NCBI GenBank assembly: GCA_023974075.1
Contig: CM043792.1
Coordinates: forward strand, 18,608,824 to 18,672,823
Origin: Chaenocephalus aceratus
Lineage: Eukaryota; Chordata; Actinopteri; Perciformes; Channichthyidae
Reading direction: 5' to 3'
DNA: 64,000 nucleotides
The translations under genes were made by a program, and so were the position numbers. Numbering within the stretch: the stretch's first letter is position 1; each line of letters begins with the position of its first letter. Under the pieces are notes generated by a model, which was not told where the DNA came from, did no database searches, and saw only the letters and a program-made list of their open reading frames with translations. Shown here piece after piece: positions 1 to 12,900 of the stretch.

Positions 1-1062
1 CCTTGCTGATTACTTGGTAGTGTATATTTGGATAGAGATTCTTTTAAAGTTTTACTTTGTCTTGGTGATGAATTATCAAGACATTTTGTGCAAATAACTT
101 ACAAATCTTGGCATGACTATGTTTCCCTCTCCATGACTGCTCCCTGGCTCCTTCTAATTGCCATATCAACCTAAAAGGCAATGTTATTTTTCCTTTGATC
201 CAGAATGCCCTCAAATCTCAGTGGAAAATCTAAAATAAATTAAATCAACGAAATGCTCAACTTGGTAGCAAACCTTAGTTGCTAATGACTTTAGATCTTT
301 TTTTCTCTTTCCAACGACTCTTGAGGGACATTGTGCATTAAAAGCTCTGTTGTTTTCACTAGTAGTCTCTAAATTTGACTGTTTCCTTTTTGATGCCATT
401 TCTTGTAAAAACAGTCATATATAACATTAAAAAAAAGGTTTAGCACCTTGAGGTAAAAAACTGAAGTAAAAATAAAAATGAGGGTATAAAATGCTAAAGA
501 ATAAAAAATGATAAATCTAAGATAAACGTATTGTAAAGGCAATGCTATCAGGAGTTGTAACAACAACTGGGCAACTGATTTTGACAGTTTGCTGGCAGAG
601 CATGCTACCTCAGACACAGCCATGAGGCAGTTGGTTGTGTAACTCTCTTCTAAAAACCGCCGCCATCGTAGGACTTTGAGGTTCCTGACCTTCACACAAA
701 CTGCATATGGGGCCCGTCCAAACTGCCGCAGGTTTAGGGCAACGAGGTTGGAAGACCCCGCTTAGACAATGGTCAAGAGACTGGAATGACCTGATTGAGT
801 TTGCTGGAGGGGTTCTCTGCCAGCTGCTGTGAGTGTGCTGACTGGTGATACTCCAGAAGAGAGGCTACCGAATCACCCCACACAGGTATCTGATGAAAGA
901 AAGAGCTAAAGACAGAAAGGAAAGATAACAAATTAAGTAAATGAGCAAATGCAATCCTCTGATGCGAAATGTATGTGGGTGATGGTAGTGGGTGATGGGT
1001 GAGGGGGGAGTCACGACAAAGAAGACAATGAAGAGCAAAAGAAAAGCAGAGAGAGCGACAGC

Positions 1063-1063
<1 letters not shown>

Positions 1064-1100
<37 letters not shown>
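1064..1100. repeat. (GA)n microsatellite
   Basis: Nearly uninterrupted AG dinucleotides, followed by imperfect purine-rich sequence to about 1113. Confidence 0.9.
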
Positions 1101-1104
<4 letters not shown>

Positions 1105-1137
1105 AAGAGAGAGATGTGGGCGATTGGTCCTGAGAGA

Positions 1138-1151
1138 GTTGTCATGGTAAC
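1138..1151. promoter_or_regulatory. RFX/X-box-like palindromic motif
   Basis: GTTGTCATGGTAAC differs at one position from an RFX X-box of the form GTTRCCATGGYAAC. There is no gene context nearby, so function is unproven. Confidence 0.3.
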
Positions 1152-1197
1152 AAGTGATCATGATGATGTTGAGACTGATCAGAGAAGACTTTGGAAA

Positions 1198-1340
1198 AGA
1201 ATAATAATAATAATACATTTCATTTCAAAGTGTTTTTTCAGGTGCTCAAAGACGCTTTACAGTGGTGATAAAAAGAGATACATTAGAATAAAAAATATTA
1301 TAAAACAGCAACACAGCATAATTCACAAATTAAAAGGCAG
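1198..1340. repeat. AAT-rich tract plus dispersed repeat fragment
   Basis: A short (AAT)n run is followed by sequence around 'ggtgctcaaagacgctttacag'-type bases. This resembles the 3' ends of fish LINE/SINE-type repeats, which commonly carry a gctttaca-type core. The family is not determined. Confidence 0.35.
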
Positions 1341-3648
1341 TCTGAAGAGGTGTTTTTTGGTCAGTGTTTTGAAAGTGGGGGGGGTCGGTGCAGTCTCTGA
1401 TGTGTTGTGAAAAGTATTCAAATGTTTTGTTTTAACAATACGTTTTACACTCTAGATTTAATGAAAAAACATTTCATTCAAATCACCTCTCATCGGAAAT
1501 TGTTATAATTAAATAATGCTTTCATGAATTAGCTGGGTTCTTCGTGCTACTCATTATTGCATAATCAGATGTTATTACAGCAGCATTTCTACTTTTAGGT
1601 CCATGTAATCTCAATTTACAATCATCTGTTATTTTAACAATTAAGTTTTACTTCACAGTCAAATGTACTGGAGGTCAAGAAATACTCACATCTGCATCAA
1701 TGCACTGAAAGTCTGAGCACCAGTCAGATACCACTGCTGTTCTAACCTTAACGTGTGGTGCTGGCCAACAGTTTAACCATCTGTTTATGTACTGTGGCAC
1801 TAACTGGGGGCTGTATGGGCCGTGTGATTACATTTTGTTAGTTTGTTTATTGGACCAAATCCAGAGTGGCAGAAACGAGAAACGACCCGCACATTTGTCT
1901 CAACCTCTCCGCGGTCAGGAGAGCAGCCCCCCGGGGGGAGGAGAGCAGTCTGGACAGCCTGCGCTTGGCAACCAACCACAGCTGGGTCTAACATGTGAAA
2001 CAGCAGCACCAGAAAGTTTGCAGTCTGCATAAAACCAGGTGATGTGGTGGCTGAATTTAGGATAACTTTAAGTGCTAACTGAAGCTCAGTCCACACCCCA
2101 GGGCTGCAGACTCTCCTCCTCTCCGCCAGAATAAGATGTGAAGTGAAGAAGGAGATCTCTTTGGTAGGCGGGGGTAAGGCCTCTGAAGTGTTTCATTGTG
2201 GCTCGAGGTGATTGCCTGAACTAGCTCACAAAACATATCTTACACATTGCACCTTTTTTAAATACAGGAAGTGGTCAATCACAATGGACCTGGTTCCCAC
2301 CACATCATTGGGGAATCTCCTTTTCTGTTGTTTTGTCTTCTTTAAGTCCAATTGTTAGTTTTTCCAATCCCCTTTGAATAAAAAAAGGCCTGATCCTCCA
2401 TTATGCATGTCCCCTTTGTGTTCAGTTTGTTGGCAGCACCAGCCTGGACCACAGCCTCACAAAACCAATTCAATAGACAACAAATCATCCAAAACAAGGC
2501 AATACAAATGGCATAGAGGCTCCCACAGTACATCAGCACCCATTACATCCACAGTATGTTCACACTCAAAACCATCCAAGAGAGGAACCCCACCCTCACA
2601 AAGAAATACAGAGTCATGCAACAACAAGCCATGACGCAGCTAATGTTTCCTTAATCGTCCAAAACAAACCACCATGTTTGGCTTTATCTCTTTATTTTTT
2701 ATTCTCTTACTTCCTCGACAGAAACCTTGACCACCAGCCACCCACACACATGCATTGCACACACATTGATATTTTTCTTGGCCCGGCCGATTGGTTTATC
2801 ACCGCCATGCAGGAGGTTATGCTTTCGTTAAGTTTATTTACTTGAATGTTTGTCAGCATAATCACAGAAAAAACTTCAAGCAGGATTTTCATACAACTTA
2901 GTGGATGGGTGTATGGGCCAAGGAAGAACCCACTGGAAATTAGCAAATCCAAAACACATTTCAGACACACATTTATTTCCCTTTTGTTAACATGTTAATG
3001 TTAATTGACCATATCCACTGTTAAGTTATGTTATGGTATGTTATTTTATATTATATTTGGTAAACTGTCTGTGAAGTGGGTCGTGGGTGGAATGCAGCTC
3101 AAGGCCTGGCTTATGGCTCCTCCCCCTACCACTCCCCTCATTAGGCCTGCTTATTAAAGGCACTTGCTGGCATTTCTTCTGCCCTTTGCCCCTGTCTGTC
3201 ATGGTTGATGGTACAGGTGGCAGTCTATTTTAAAACATGGATAAATTGGTCTCCTCAGTCTGTATTACGGCCCGTCCACACAGCGGCAGATTTGGCAATA
3301 AAGAATTGTAACTGAACCTTTGTTGTTGTTACAATTCCTGAGTTCCTTATTCTTTATAAAACATGTTTGAAGCTTTGTTTTCTTGTCCTGTTTGGTTGGA
3401 CCCTTTTTTTAGTAGTGTATATAAGTTATCAGCAACAACTTTGGGGAGAGCTCTTTGCCGGACAGCAGCTTGTCCTATTGTTTTGCTAGAGGACTTTGTT
3501 GGGTAGAAGCTAAATTCTACCTATGTTTTGTTTTGTTGGTGCTGCTGAGGAAAGTAAAACCTTGAGCTATGGGCAACTTGGAAAGTCTGTCCCCTTTGGC
3601 AAGACGAGATAGAGCACAGAGACTGAGGTACTGCTTTTTAAGTGATAT

Positions 3649-4374
3649 CAGGCACGGTTCCAGAACAAAATGACTCAGGGTGCATCTGAGATTAGAGTGG
3701 GTGCAGTGGTAAAGTGCTATTTTTATAAGTGGGGGGTGGACCTAACACCCTCTAGGGGGGTCCTCACCTCCTCTAGGGGGGTCCGGGGGCATGCTACCCC
3801 GGGAAGATTGTTTTTTAAATATTGAAGTTAAAAGGATCAATCTGGTGCACTTTGAGAGCAAAATGAAGAGATCTATGGATCTATGTGCTCTTTTCTTGAT
3901 TCATGCCTTCCCAGTCCCTTATCACATATAGCCTATAAGAGCATGGCGCCAGTTGTTGTAGCCAGTTGTGGTGAAGGCACCTGACTTACTTGAACCGAAA
4001 TGTCTACATGCATAGCAGAAGATGGCATCTTACTGCTGGTGATAAGGGCTGGTTGTTTTAACCATGTTCTGATGTCCATCACTGACTGCTGTGTAAGCAC
4101 CTTGCAGATGACGAACGCGCAGCGGCACAGGTCACGCACACCTGACATAATAACGTTACTTACCGTTTAAATTGACCAAATAAATACAGCAGACAATGTT
4201 ATTTAACCACAATTATAATTTATTTTATTTCAAATAAATTCTTATTATTACTACTATATATGTAATATTTTTCACTTTTTTTTTTTTTTCACTTTTCATT
4301 TTTAAAATGATGGTGCATAAGGGTGCATTGCACCCTCAGTTGAGTCGTTATGCACCCCCGTAGAACCGGGCCTG
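3649..4374 (-). mobile_element. non-autonomous hAT-type DNA transposon with 8-bp target duplication
   Basis: The ends are inverted repeats: the left begins CAGGCACGGTTC and the right, read in reverse complement, begins CAGGCCCGGTTC (11 of 12 identical). Both sides then continue into related GGGTGCA-containing sequence. The element is flanked by an exact direct repeat AGTGATAT at 3641-3648 and 4375-4382. An 8-bp duplication with CAG...CTG ends is typical of the hAT superfamily. The 726-bp interior carries a minus-strand open frame at 3933-4148 (71 codons, containing IRTWLKQP) that may be a remnant of transposase or an associated domain. It is far too short for a working transposase, so this is an internally deleted copy. 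Intact target duplications suggest a fairly young insertion. Confidence 0.85.
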
Positions 4375-4806
4375 AGTGATATCTTTGTCTGTCTCCTCTG
4401 TCTTGGCTTCCATAGAGGGACAACTCCCTCTTCTTCTGGTGAGACATAGGTTGGTGTGTAGAGGTTGGTGTCTTTTTTACGCATAAAGGTTCCTAACAGA
4501 GTGAAAGGAACCGGAAGTACCTACAGTAAGTGGCAGCCATGATAAAACCTGTTTGAATTCTGTAGATAAGAAAAGGGGCTTCAATTCTTCCCTTATCTCC
4601 TTTAGCATAGGATACACTGGACCATTAAGCAAGGAAAGGTGAAGGAGCAGTCCCACAATACCTTGCTCCCGCAACATTTAAAATGATGCACCATTCGGCG
4701 ACTTATGAAAACTATCAATCGTGACCAACAATCACAGATCATGTTACAATGCATGTTATTAATTGTCCATCTTGTGCCACTTGCTAAAGTATTTCAATGT
4801 TTAAAC

Positions 4807-5010
4807 TTTCATTACATTACATGTCACTTGTTAGATGCTTTTATCCAAAGCGACTTACATACATTCAGTACTGTGGCCAATCCCCACAGGAGCAATTTGG
4901 GGTGAAGTGTCTTGCCCAGGGACACAACAACATGCTGTCTGCAGCGGGACTCAAACTTGCTATCCCCTGATTCCAAGTTCAGTGCACTATCCACTGAGCC
5001 ACAGCCTCCC
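4807..5010 (+). repeat. fish interspersed repeat ('ttttatccaaagcgactt' core), copy A
   Basis: It begins with CATTACATTACAT, has the core GCTTTTATCCAAAGCGACTT, then a stretch with TGCCCAGGGACACAACAACA, and ends with CCACTGAGCCACAGCCTCCC. I recognise this layout as a highly dispersed teleost repeat. Whether it is a SINE or a non-autonomous DNA element I cannot say. Other copies or relatives lie at 5239, 12872 and 26573. Confidence 0.75.
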
Positions 5011-5238
5011 ATTTCAACAACCAAAAGGTGAACTATGAACGTTCCACTGATTCAAATGGAATGCTCAAAATGTACAAGGTGGTTGATCAACCTGCTGTAC
5101 TTATTCTTTCTCTTTTGTTTAGTTTTGAAAATTGTGATTTAAAAAATACTTTGACTGGAATGTATCTGTTGAGGAAAATATTTGCCAAGGTATCTGCTTT
5201 TTACGCAGTTTATCACTCTATTCCTATAGTTAGGAATT

Positions 5239-5440
5239 CATTACATTACATTACATTGCATTTAGCTGACGCTTTTATCCAAAGCGACTTACAATAAGTA
5301 CATTCGACCAGGAAGACACAACCTTGAGGAAAACAGAATCATATAAGTACATCAGGTTTCATAGAGCCAATCAGTTCAAGTGCTACTCAACTGGCTTTAG
5401 ATAAGCCAGTCCTTTATTAGTATATAAGTGCTCTGTTAGC
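5239..5440 (+). repeat. fish interspersed repeat (same core), copy B
   Basis: A CATTACATTACATTACATT lead-in is followed by GCATTTAGCTGACG, the ttttatccaaagcgactt core and ACAATAAGTACATT. Downstream, 'gtgctactcaactggcttta' aligns with 'atgctactgcattggcttta' in the copy at 26573. The shared family is therefore about 190 bp, longer than the core alone. Confidence 0.75.
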
Positions 5441-6059
5441 AGTTCTTTGTTAGTCATTCTATCGCTCTATTCAGGAATTCAGGCATGCAACCTTGGTTGC
5501 CGCGTTCTCTCTTTCCTTGAGAATAGTTTTGTCTTGAACTACACACATTGGAGATCTTCAGAATTGGTTGAGCAGGAGCTGTGTCAATGTGTTGCTGCAG
5601 CAAATGTCTTTGTCAGTTCTCAGGCTGTAACTTCAAATACATCTTCAGCGTTTGCAATCGACTTGGGGCTCTACCGTGTTCTCATTGTGTTTCGACTCCT
5701 TGCTCCAGTTTCCATTACAGTATCCATTGGAGCATTTTTTTTAACATACAATCTTTTGTACCATCTAACATAATTGCAGAAGCCACAGTCAATGTGGTGG
5801 TAAGGTAGGCCTAACAGTGGAACAGTCATGCATCAGTAGTGGCCAGCTGCAATAAATTACATAAGAGCTTTGCTCCTCTACATTTCTGGTTACATTACCA
5901 TCGCCTTGCAAGTTGTAACGATTTGTGGGTCTCGCCAATAGAAAAATGTTGTTCACCCAGAAAAAGGTAGCAGCACAGTTTTCAGGAAACAAAACTCTCC
6001 ATTGATTTTGGTTGATGTCAACATAAGAGCACACTGGTAACTTTCACTGACAATTAAGA
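5441..6059. other. unassigned sequence between two repeats
   Basis: It contains a 108-codon open frame at 5447-5773 with no domain I recognise and no splice or promoter context. It lies between a dispersed repeat and a LINE tail and may itself be repeat-derived. Confidence 0.3.
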
Positions 6060-6698
6060 TGTAACAAAGCATTTAGTAAAATGTACAAAACCAACAGTCC
6101 TCCATACAGACAACTGCCAACTGCCAATTGCCTGGTCAAGTTAGATGCTGCGTATCACAGTGCACTGAGATTTGTGACAAACTGTAAAGCATTAACCCAT
6201 CACTGTACCCTGTATGCAAGTGCTGGTTTGCTTTCACTAACTGCACGGAGGCTCAGTCACTGGTACATTTTTATATACAAAGCCATGCTAGGGAAACTTC
6301 CATCTTATATCTGCTCCCTGATCTCACGGGAAATTGTAAGTGGCTACTGCCTGAGATCGAATGCTGTGGTTTTATTAAATGTGCCAACTGCTAGGACTGT
6401 CTTAGGGAAGACAGCTTTTAGATGCGCAGCTCCTCTGTCTTGGAATAGTTTGCAAATTAAACGGAAACTGAACAATCTGGTGCCACTAAATGTTTTTAAA
6501 GCTCGGTTGGATGCTAGTCAATCGGAAGCTATTGGTACCTGTTTATGTGGATAATTATGTAAATGATGCTTTTGTTGTTCTGTTTATGTTTTTATGTTTC
6601 ATGTGGAACTACTTGAGCAGGTCTCCCTTGAAAAAGAGATCAATGATCTCAATGGGATTTATCTGTATAAATAAAGGTTTGAAATGAAATGAAATGAA
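6060..6698 (+). mobile_element. 5'-truncated LINE (L2/CR1-like), reverse transcriptase C-terminal end plus 3' tail
   Basis: The open frame 6081-6554 (157 codons) has the layout of the region downstream of the reverse transcriptase domain in L2/CR1-group LINEs: LDAAYHSALRFVTNC, then a THHC motif, RRLSHWYIFIYKAMLGKLP, and AFRCAAPLSWNSLQ. The frame is open and ends at a normal stop. A short 3' UTR with AATAAA at 6670-6675 follows, and the element ends in a short tandem GAAAT tail near 6680-6698, a usual LINE 3' terminus. The endonuclease and the reverse transcriptase catalytic motifs are absent, so the copy is a dead 5' truncation. Clade assignment is from the protein pattern only. Confidence 0.75.
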
Positions 6699-9034
6699 CA
6701 CAAACAAACATGTTTGGGGATAAAGTGTCTCAAGACTATTCAGGCTAAATGTGATATATGTTAAGGGACAATTTAGAGGACACAGGAAACAGTCTTCCTT
6801 AAGCACTATTTTTATTACGTATCAACAATTATGTAACTTTAAAATTGTTCTTAAAAAATTATATTAAAATTAGAATTTTGACTTCTGGAGTTAACACTGA
6901 CGGTCACTCTTAATCTCTCTCATAGGCTCTTATCCCTTTGAGCTTTCTTTGGTCTACTTATATAAAAATATATGCACGTGTGATATTTAGATCCTTGTAG
7001 CTTATAAATTCACTTTATTGTGTGCCTGTTTGCTCTGTGTGTTCTATGTACATTTTTAAGAGTGAATAATTTGCACCATAAATAAGAAATATTGTCATGC
7101 TTTTTCAGAGGAAACAAAGTATTTGACAGTAGCTGCTGCCACTGGCTTAGCTTTAAGTTCTATCTTTTGTCAATACTATTTATTGACTTCTCCTTTCCTC
7201 TGCACCCCCCGCCCCCCGCCTGTGTGATCCTGATTCCCTCGCTATGCGTCCCTGTCCTCTTCTGTTGTGTGTCTCAGACTCTCTCTGTGCTTCGCTGTGA
7301 CAGTTAACAGAGGTCACTGTTTACTCATTCATCAGTCAATCATCGGCAGCTGCAGGGTTCCAACCAGCTTTTTTTCCATCCTGCTTTTACCATTACTGTT
7401 TCCAGAAGGATGTCAATGAAAATGACATTTAATTATGGGGTGTTGATGTATTATACTTTGTATGACGTGTTATATCCGTTTAATATAATTCCTGTCGTTT
7501 TCAGGGAAACATGTGATGACTGACAAGATATTATTTTACAACGTTATTAAGAATGACAGTGTGTACATTGAGTTATTTATTTTATTATAAAATGATTCTG
7601 TCGGTGGAATAAGGTAATGGATCCTGAAGATAGTATTTTGTACATGGTGAATTGTTACAACTAAAGTGACACTTATATATTATTTGAGTCTGATACAAAT
7701 CTGATGGAGATCCCTACTCAACCAGAACATAAGTCTTGAATGCTCTCTTTGTGTGACCCTTTTAAGATGTGGATTGCACATTTTTTTCTAAAGCTTTGTC
7801 TTTATCTTTGCTCTCTATTATCAAAATAACACCCACAGGATCAAATTTGGATTCACTTAAGCAAAGGTAATTAAAGTGCCCCTTCACACTAATTTACAAA
7901 AAAAAAACATTGGATGCCCGTAATTAGCCTTTTTATGAATACATAAAAAAAACATCTTTTTAGAATAGTTTTATCAGAATAAAGGTAGAATATCCATACC
8001 AAAGTGGAGAATAAGGCCTGTGTGTTCTCAGTGCTGTGTGGCCCAGTAGGTGTTGTTAGGGAACAGTCTACTCTGTGAGAATGATTAATTCATCGGTTTG
8101 CTGTCTTTAGAAATGAAGGTGCATACCTCCACCGCGACAACATAACTCAGTAGAAGGACTTTCTCTTAAAATAAAAAAGCTTTCTGTTTTCCCATATAAC
8201 TGACTAGGTTATGTGTATTTGCAGTGGTTTTGCAGAAATCTAGGGAATGCTTCCAATGATACAAAACAACAAGAATCAAGAAAATGCACACCCTGTTCAC
8301 CCTGTTCATTCACTATGGCAGCAGGCCTAAATGCAATGAACATATTGAGGGGCAAAGGGATGACTTTAACTGATCAAGTTGGCGCTGTCACAACAGAAAG
8401 CAGAGTAGAAAACCTAAGGCAAGGGATAGCTAATGTTTTCAACTCATCAATCTAACGGATTAAACCCAGACCTTCTTCTCATTATTTTGTCTGAGGCCCT
8501 TTTGATAAAGATCCTACATTTGTTTACATGTAAGTAACATTTGTTGTGTTTGCTACGGGCCGTTGTTTTTTTTTTTTTTTATTGTGTGTTGTTTTTTTGC
8601 TCACTGCCTTGTAAGCATGGTCCTGAGCTAGTTAGATAATAGATTTGAAGAAATGTTTGTTGATTTGATGCATAATTGGACTACATTACATTCTCAGCTT
8701 AATTACAAAATGTAGTTATTTTTTCAATTACAATTTCCAGATTTGTGTTTGGTGACTCCCCTCTGGGAATAAGTCAAGCACCCCAGAGGGCAGCGTTTAA
8801 AAAACAGCTACTTACCTATTCCAGATCCACCGTGGAGTCCTCATTATCCTGCCAATGATGTTATCATAAAACACAGAACGTTTTTTATGTGTCCCTTCTC
8901 TGTTTATATGACGCCTGCCGGAATATCATAATCTAATCACGACTCCAATAAAGCTGTGTCTCAATCTAACTAGATCATAGCCTCTGCATCGCTCATCTGC
9001 TCTTCTCGTTTTTTGCTGAGGTTTCCATGGTGTA

Positions 9035-9038
<4 letters not shown>
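6699..9038. other. intergenic DNA, no gene recognised
   Basis: AT-rich sequence with scattered stops in all frames. I see no exon-like segment flanked by good splice sites and no known repeat. Confidence 0.5.

Positions 9039-9127
<89 letters not shown>
9039..9127. repeat. (CA)n microsatellite upstream of syt3
   Basis: About 44 uninterrupted CA units, roughly 0.5 kb upstream of the probable first exon of syt3. Confidence 0.95.
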
Positions 9128-9129
<2 letters not shown>

Positions 9130-9559
9130 GCACATGTACAAACAGGCTATAAGAGCCATGTCCTTTTTTTGGCTCAGAGCCGAACATTGGCCCTCCCTTC
9201 CATCTCTGCTCTCCGCCGCTTCAAATCCCAGCAACACCTCCTCCTCACACTCCTCCACCCCTACCTCCACTCTCTCCTCTTCCATCCCCTCATCTCAGGG
9301 ATGCTACCATAAAAAGAAGTTACATTTTATGGCCCCACCGATAGACCCACCCACCCACCACCACCACCACCTCTCCAGGGGCATCTGCAGGGGTATTATC
9401 TAATCACAGCTATAATAAGACCAAACAAGTTCCTAGGCTTTTTTTTTTTACCCAGTAGCCATTACCCTCCACACCAGGACTCCCCCCACCCCCACTAACA
9501 CAATCTCTGCCTTTCTGGCTTTCTCTCTACACACCCCACATACATCAGTATGTCTTTAG

Positions 9560-9983
9560 CACTGGCCGGGCTGTACAGGCAGTGAGAGGAGAGACAGAGT
9601 ATTAGTATTCAGAGCACAGGGAGGGGAAAAAAGCGAGGGAGCGAGGAACCGAGTGAGAGAGTGAGAAGGAGGGGATAGTGAAACAGAGAGGAGGAAAAAA
9701 CACAAGGAGGGGGTACAATATAAGGGTAGAACACAGAAAACGGGAGGTAAGCGCGGGGAGGGAAGATATAACATACTGTTAATTTCCTTCTCTTAGTCTG
9801 CCATCCCGGTTGCGGGGCTTATTGCTCGGTGCGTCTTCGAGAGAAGAGAGGGAGTGAGCGAGAGGAGGGGGTGGACAGAGCAAAAGAGGGCGGAATGCCC
9901 CTTTACAAGCGTCGCATCTGACTGAAACAGCGGAGAAGCTAGTAAATTGGACAGAGGGATACAGTGGTTTCTGCAACGCCAAG
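9560..9983 (+). promoter_or_regulatory. syt3: probable promoter and noncoding first exon of syt3
   Basis: Purine-rich, CpG-containing sequence unlike its AT-rich surroundings, resembling a vertebrate neuronal 5' UTR. It ends in a good donor, CCAAG|GTAGGA, at 9983. The next strong acceptor, a long pyrimidine tract ending TTCCAG at 16382, opens the exon with the syt3 start codon. The transcription start is not determined. Assignment to syt3 is inferred from position, strand and the presence of a 5' UTR at the start of the coding exon. Confidence 0.45.
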
Positions 9984-12900
9984 GTAGGACATGTTCCCTT
10001 TGTTGATTCTGTTACCAGCTTGCATTCGGGTCTGAGATATTGCGATGTGTGCGTAATTTGCATCACATCTCCTTTGATCCTGCATCCCGCACTGGGCTCT
10101 GCTGAATATGCCCTAAATCTAGCAGCATGTGTCTGTTTCCCATAAATATGTATGTATATTATTTGTGCATCACCCAGGCTCTTTCATATTGCATTCTTCC
10201 ATTGGTAGGCTATGTGTGTGTTTCGAGCTAGAGTGGGATGCATGTTGTGTGGAGGCAGTCCATACAGGCTATATAGGAATAGCCTTCAGATAACAGGCTC
10301 ATATCAAAACTGTATCAATGGCAGCTATCCTCACTGCTGCTGATGATTTAACTTTCTTCCGCGCAAATGCTTTAACATATAAGATGAACAGACAGTGGGA
10401 TGCGCGCAGGAGCACGCAGAAAACACACAGAAGACAGGTTGACGTGCGTAAGACGTGCGTAATTCCCCCTCCACCCCACCCACACCCCATTCCCCAAGCC
10501 ATCAAAGACACAGTTGCCCTGGCTTCACACCACAGAGAACCATCTTTATGCAAAAATCATTAAAAGAAACCTCAAACTGGGAGACACAGACTCTGACATA
10601 GCATTAGGATAAAGAATTAAGTAAGGGCAGCCTTCTGTTCTGTGTGTGTCAGTGTGTGTCAGTGTGTGGGTGTGAGTGTGTATGAGTGTGTATGTGATTA
10701 CACCCCCTGTCTGTAAATAGGTCCTGCTCTGCAGCTTCCCTGGCTGAGCAAGAGACAGGAAAGGTAGCACCAGTTTCCGAAGGCTCCTGGCCGGCCACTT
10801 GCTCTCTATTTCCTCTCTCATGTTTCGACTATAAAAACACTTGCAGCCCCAAGTTGTGGAAAAGCTTGGAGAGCTTGAACAGCAACCCCTTTGATATGTG
10901 TAAATATGGTATGGAAATAGGTAGAGATAAAAAGGAAAATGTGTATGCTTGGTTGTGAATGCGTGTTTCATTGCATGTTTATAGAGATGTATGGTCTTAA
11001 GCACACATTCATGACGCTTTCCCCCACCTCATATTATTTGTTTGCTGAAAGGGTGTTCAGGAACTACTGAAAGGGTGGGAGCTATTATAGGAACAACCTC
11101 GAGGCAGAGACTTGGCAAAGCTATTACCTCTAGTCAATAGACATTAATATCCCCACGCTCAATCTTGGCCTTATATGCCGCTGTCTCTGTCCCGACGCAA
11201 AACAGTAGCGCTCCACTGGAGTAACCAAAAAGATGTGTTGTAGTATCCCTATCTGTTTACCCCTGTGCATCAATCTGTCACGGCCGAATGAGCAGAGAGG
11301 ATCGTTGAAAGCATTGTCTCGAGCAGTCATCGCTTTGGCCTCGAAAGGAAGTGATGCAAAACAAAAAAGAGGATATGCCAGTGTCGGTGGAGAGAGGTCA
11401 TGACCTCTATGAATCAGTGATAGTCCTGACGAATGGCGGATGATCTAAGGGTACATGAATACATCGATTTGAGATGGTACACAACATGATACGGCCCAGC
11501 AGGCTGCAGCAGAGCAGACAGCATCAAAGTCTGGAACGGTGAGGGTCACAGGCCGTGTCTGTAAAGTAAAACAGAATGGAAATGACAAATTATTAAAGGA
11601 AATATATAATTCAAAAGATGCTGCCAAGCACAGACATTGGAAGTGTCAAATTAGCTTAAACACTTAAGCAATGTTACAGACTTTAACATAAACGGAAAAA
11701 TCTGCAAGAATGAGCATTCCAATAAAACATGACTTCCAGGTATACCGTTGAAAACAAAAGAAAGAGCGCAGCAGCAGACTTGAAAGCAGGTTCACTGAGA
11801 TCCAAAGTCATATCCTATTATACAGTATATCCAATGGATTAGTCTCCATTGTCTACAGAAGCATTATGTTCTCAAACAAAAAAGAGTGTGACTGTTCTCA
11901 GTTAAATTTTCCAATTAGGAAGGTATTCAGTGTTTCCCATAACACTTGTAAATGTCAGCATTAAATGGTAATTTCAGTTAGAGAGAAAAGGCGAGACTCA
12001 AAAGAAACTTGTATTAAGTGAATAAGGGTAGTATCTTTAAACTGCCTGATTGCTATCTGAACTCTATAATTATATTCAGAACGACCTCAAGGTAATACTA
12101 CCGCTGCCACAACAAATAATATTGGTTAGTTGCCTCTGAACTGGAGAAGCTAAAATGGTAGCAGACTCATATTTAATGTATTGTATTCAATTCAAAGACT
12201 AACATATCATTTCACTAGGAAATGAATTTCAAACGAGGATATGGGGTTGCAATAGATCACAGGTTTGTGGTAAGCTTCCAAATGTCTGCTACTTCTTACT
12301 CAGCAGACAGCAGCGTTTCAAATGCCTTATCACTGTAATACCCAAACCCTGCTTAGGTGTGTGATTCATCCCTCAGAGACAGACACGCAGATTTCAGATT
12401 TCAGTCGTACTCTCTAACATGATCCTTGGTGCTCAAAACCCGCCCCATGGGTTTTATCATATTCACATTTGCCCTGCTTGAGGATTTGTGTTTGTTTGTA
12501 GCTTTTTCGGTGGAATTACTGAGCAAAGGAGAAAACCCCTGCAATTATTGTTTGACTAGCAAGGAGCCAACAAATAGAAATCCAATATATATATAAAAAA
12601 AAATGAGTGAGTGCATTCGATATTAAATAAATATGTATTGGTGTATGTCCCAGAAATAATGAATGTGTGCTTTTTTTATACATCTTGGATGATAATCCTC
12701 ACTTCTTTTTACTCAGCTCTCTAGTCACCTGATGGCGACTTCACTCCTGCCAGTGCAAATACATTCATGATCCCTTCATTATAAGGGGATACAAATATAA
12801 ATGCCTCATCTGCTTCGTTGCCTTTAAGCTATCGAGGATGTAACGGCTGGACTTAGCCATTAAAAAAAAGAAGACATTTAGCTGATGCTCTTATCCTTAG

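Larger units (their letters stand above)
1..3640. other. upstream intergenic DNA, no gene recognised
   Basis: AT-rich noncoding-looking sequence with only short scattered open frames and no recognisable protein similarity. It holds a GA microsatellite, an AAT-rich repeat fragment and an RFX/X-box-like motif at 1138-1151. The stretch 3060-3640 may be repeat-derived, but I cannot assign it to a family. Confidence 0.5.

Noticed and set aside
3300..3360. Imperfect inverted repeat around 'gaattgtaac ... gttacaattc'
   Set aside because: The stem is about 10 bp with mismatches in the extension and no further element structure; weak compared with the hairpin at 53240.
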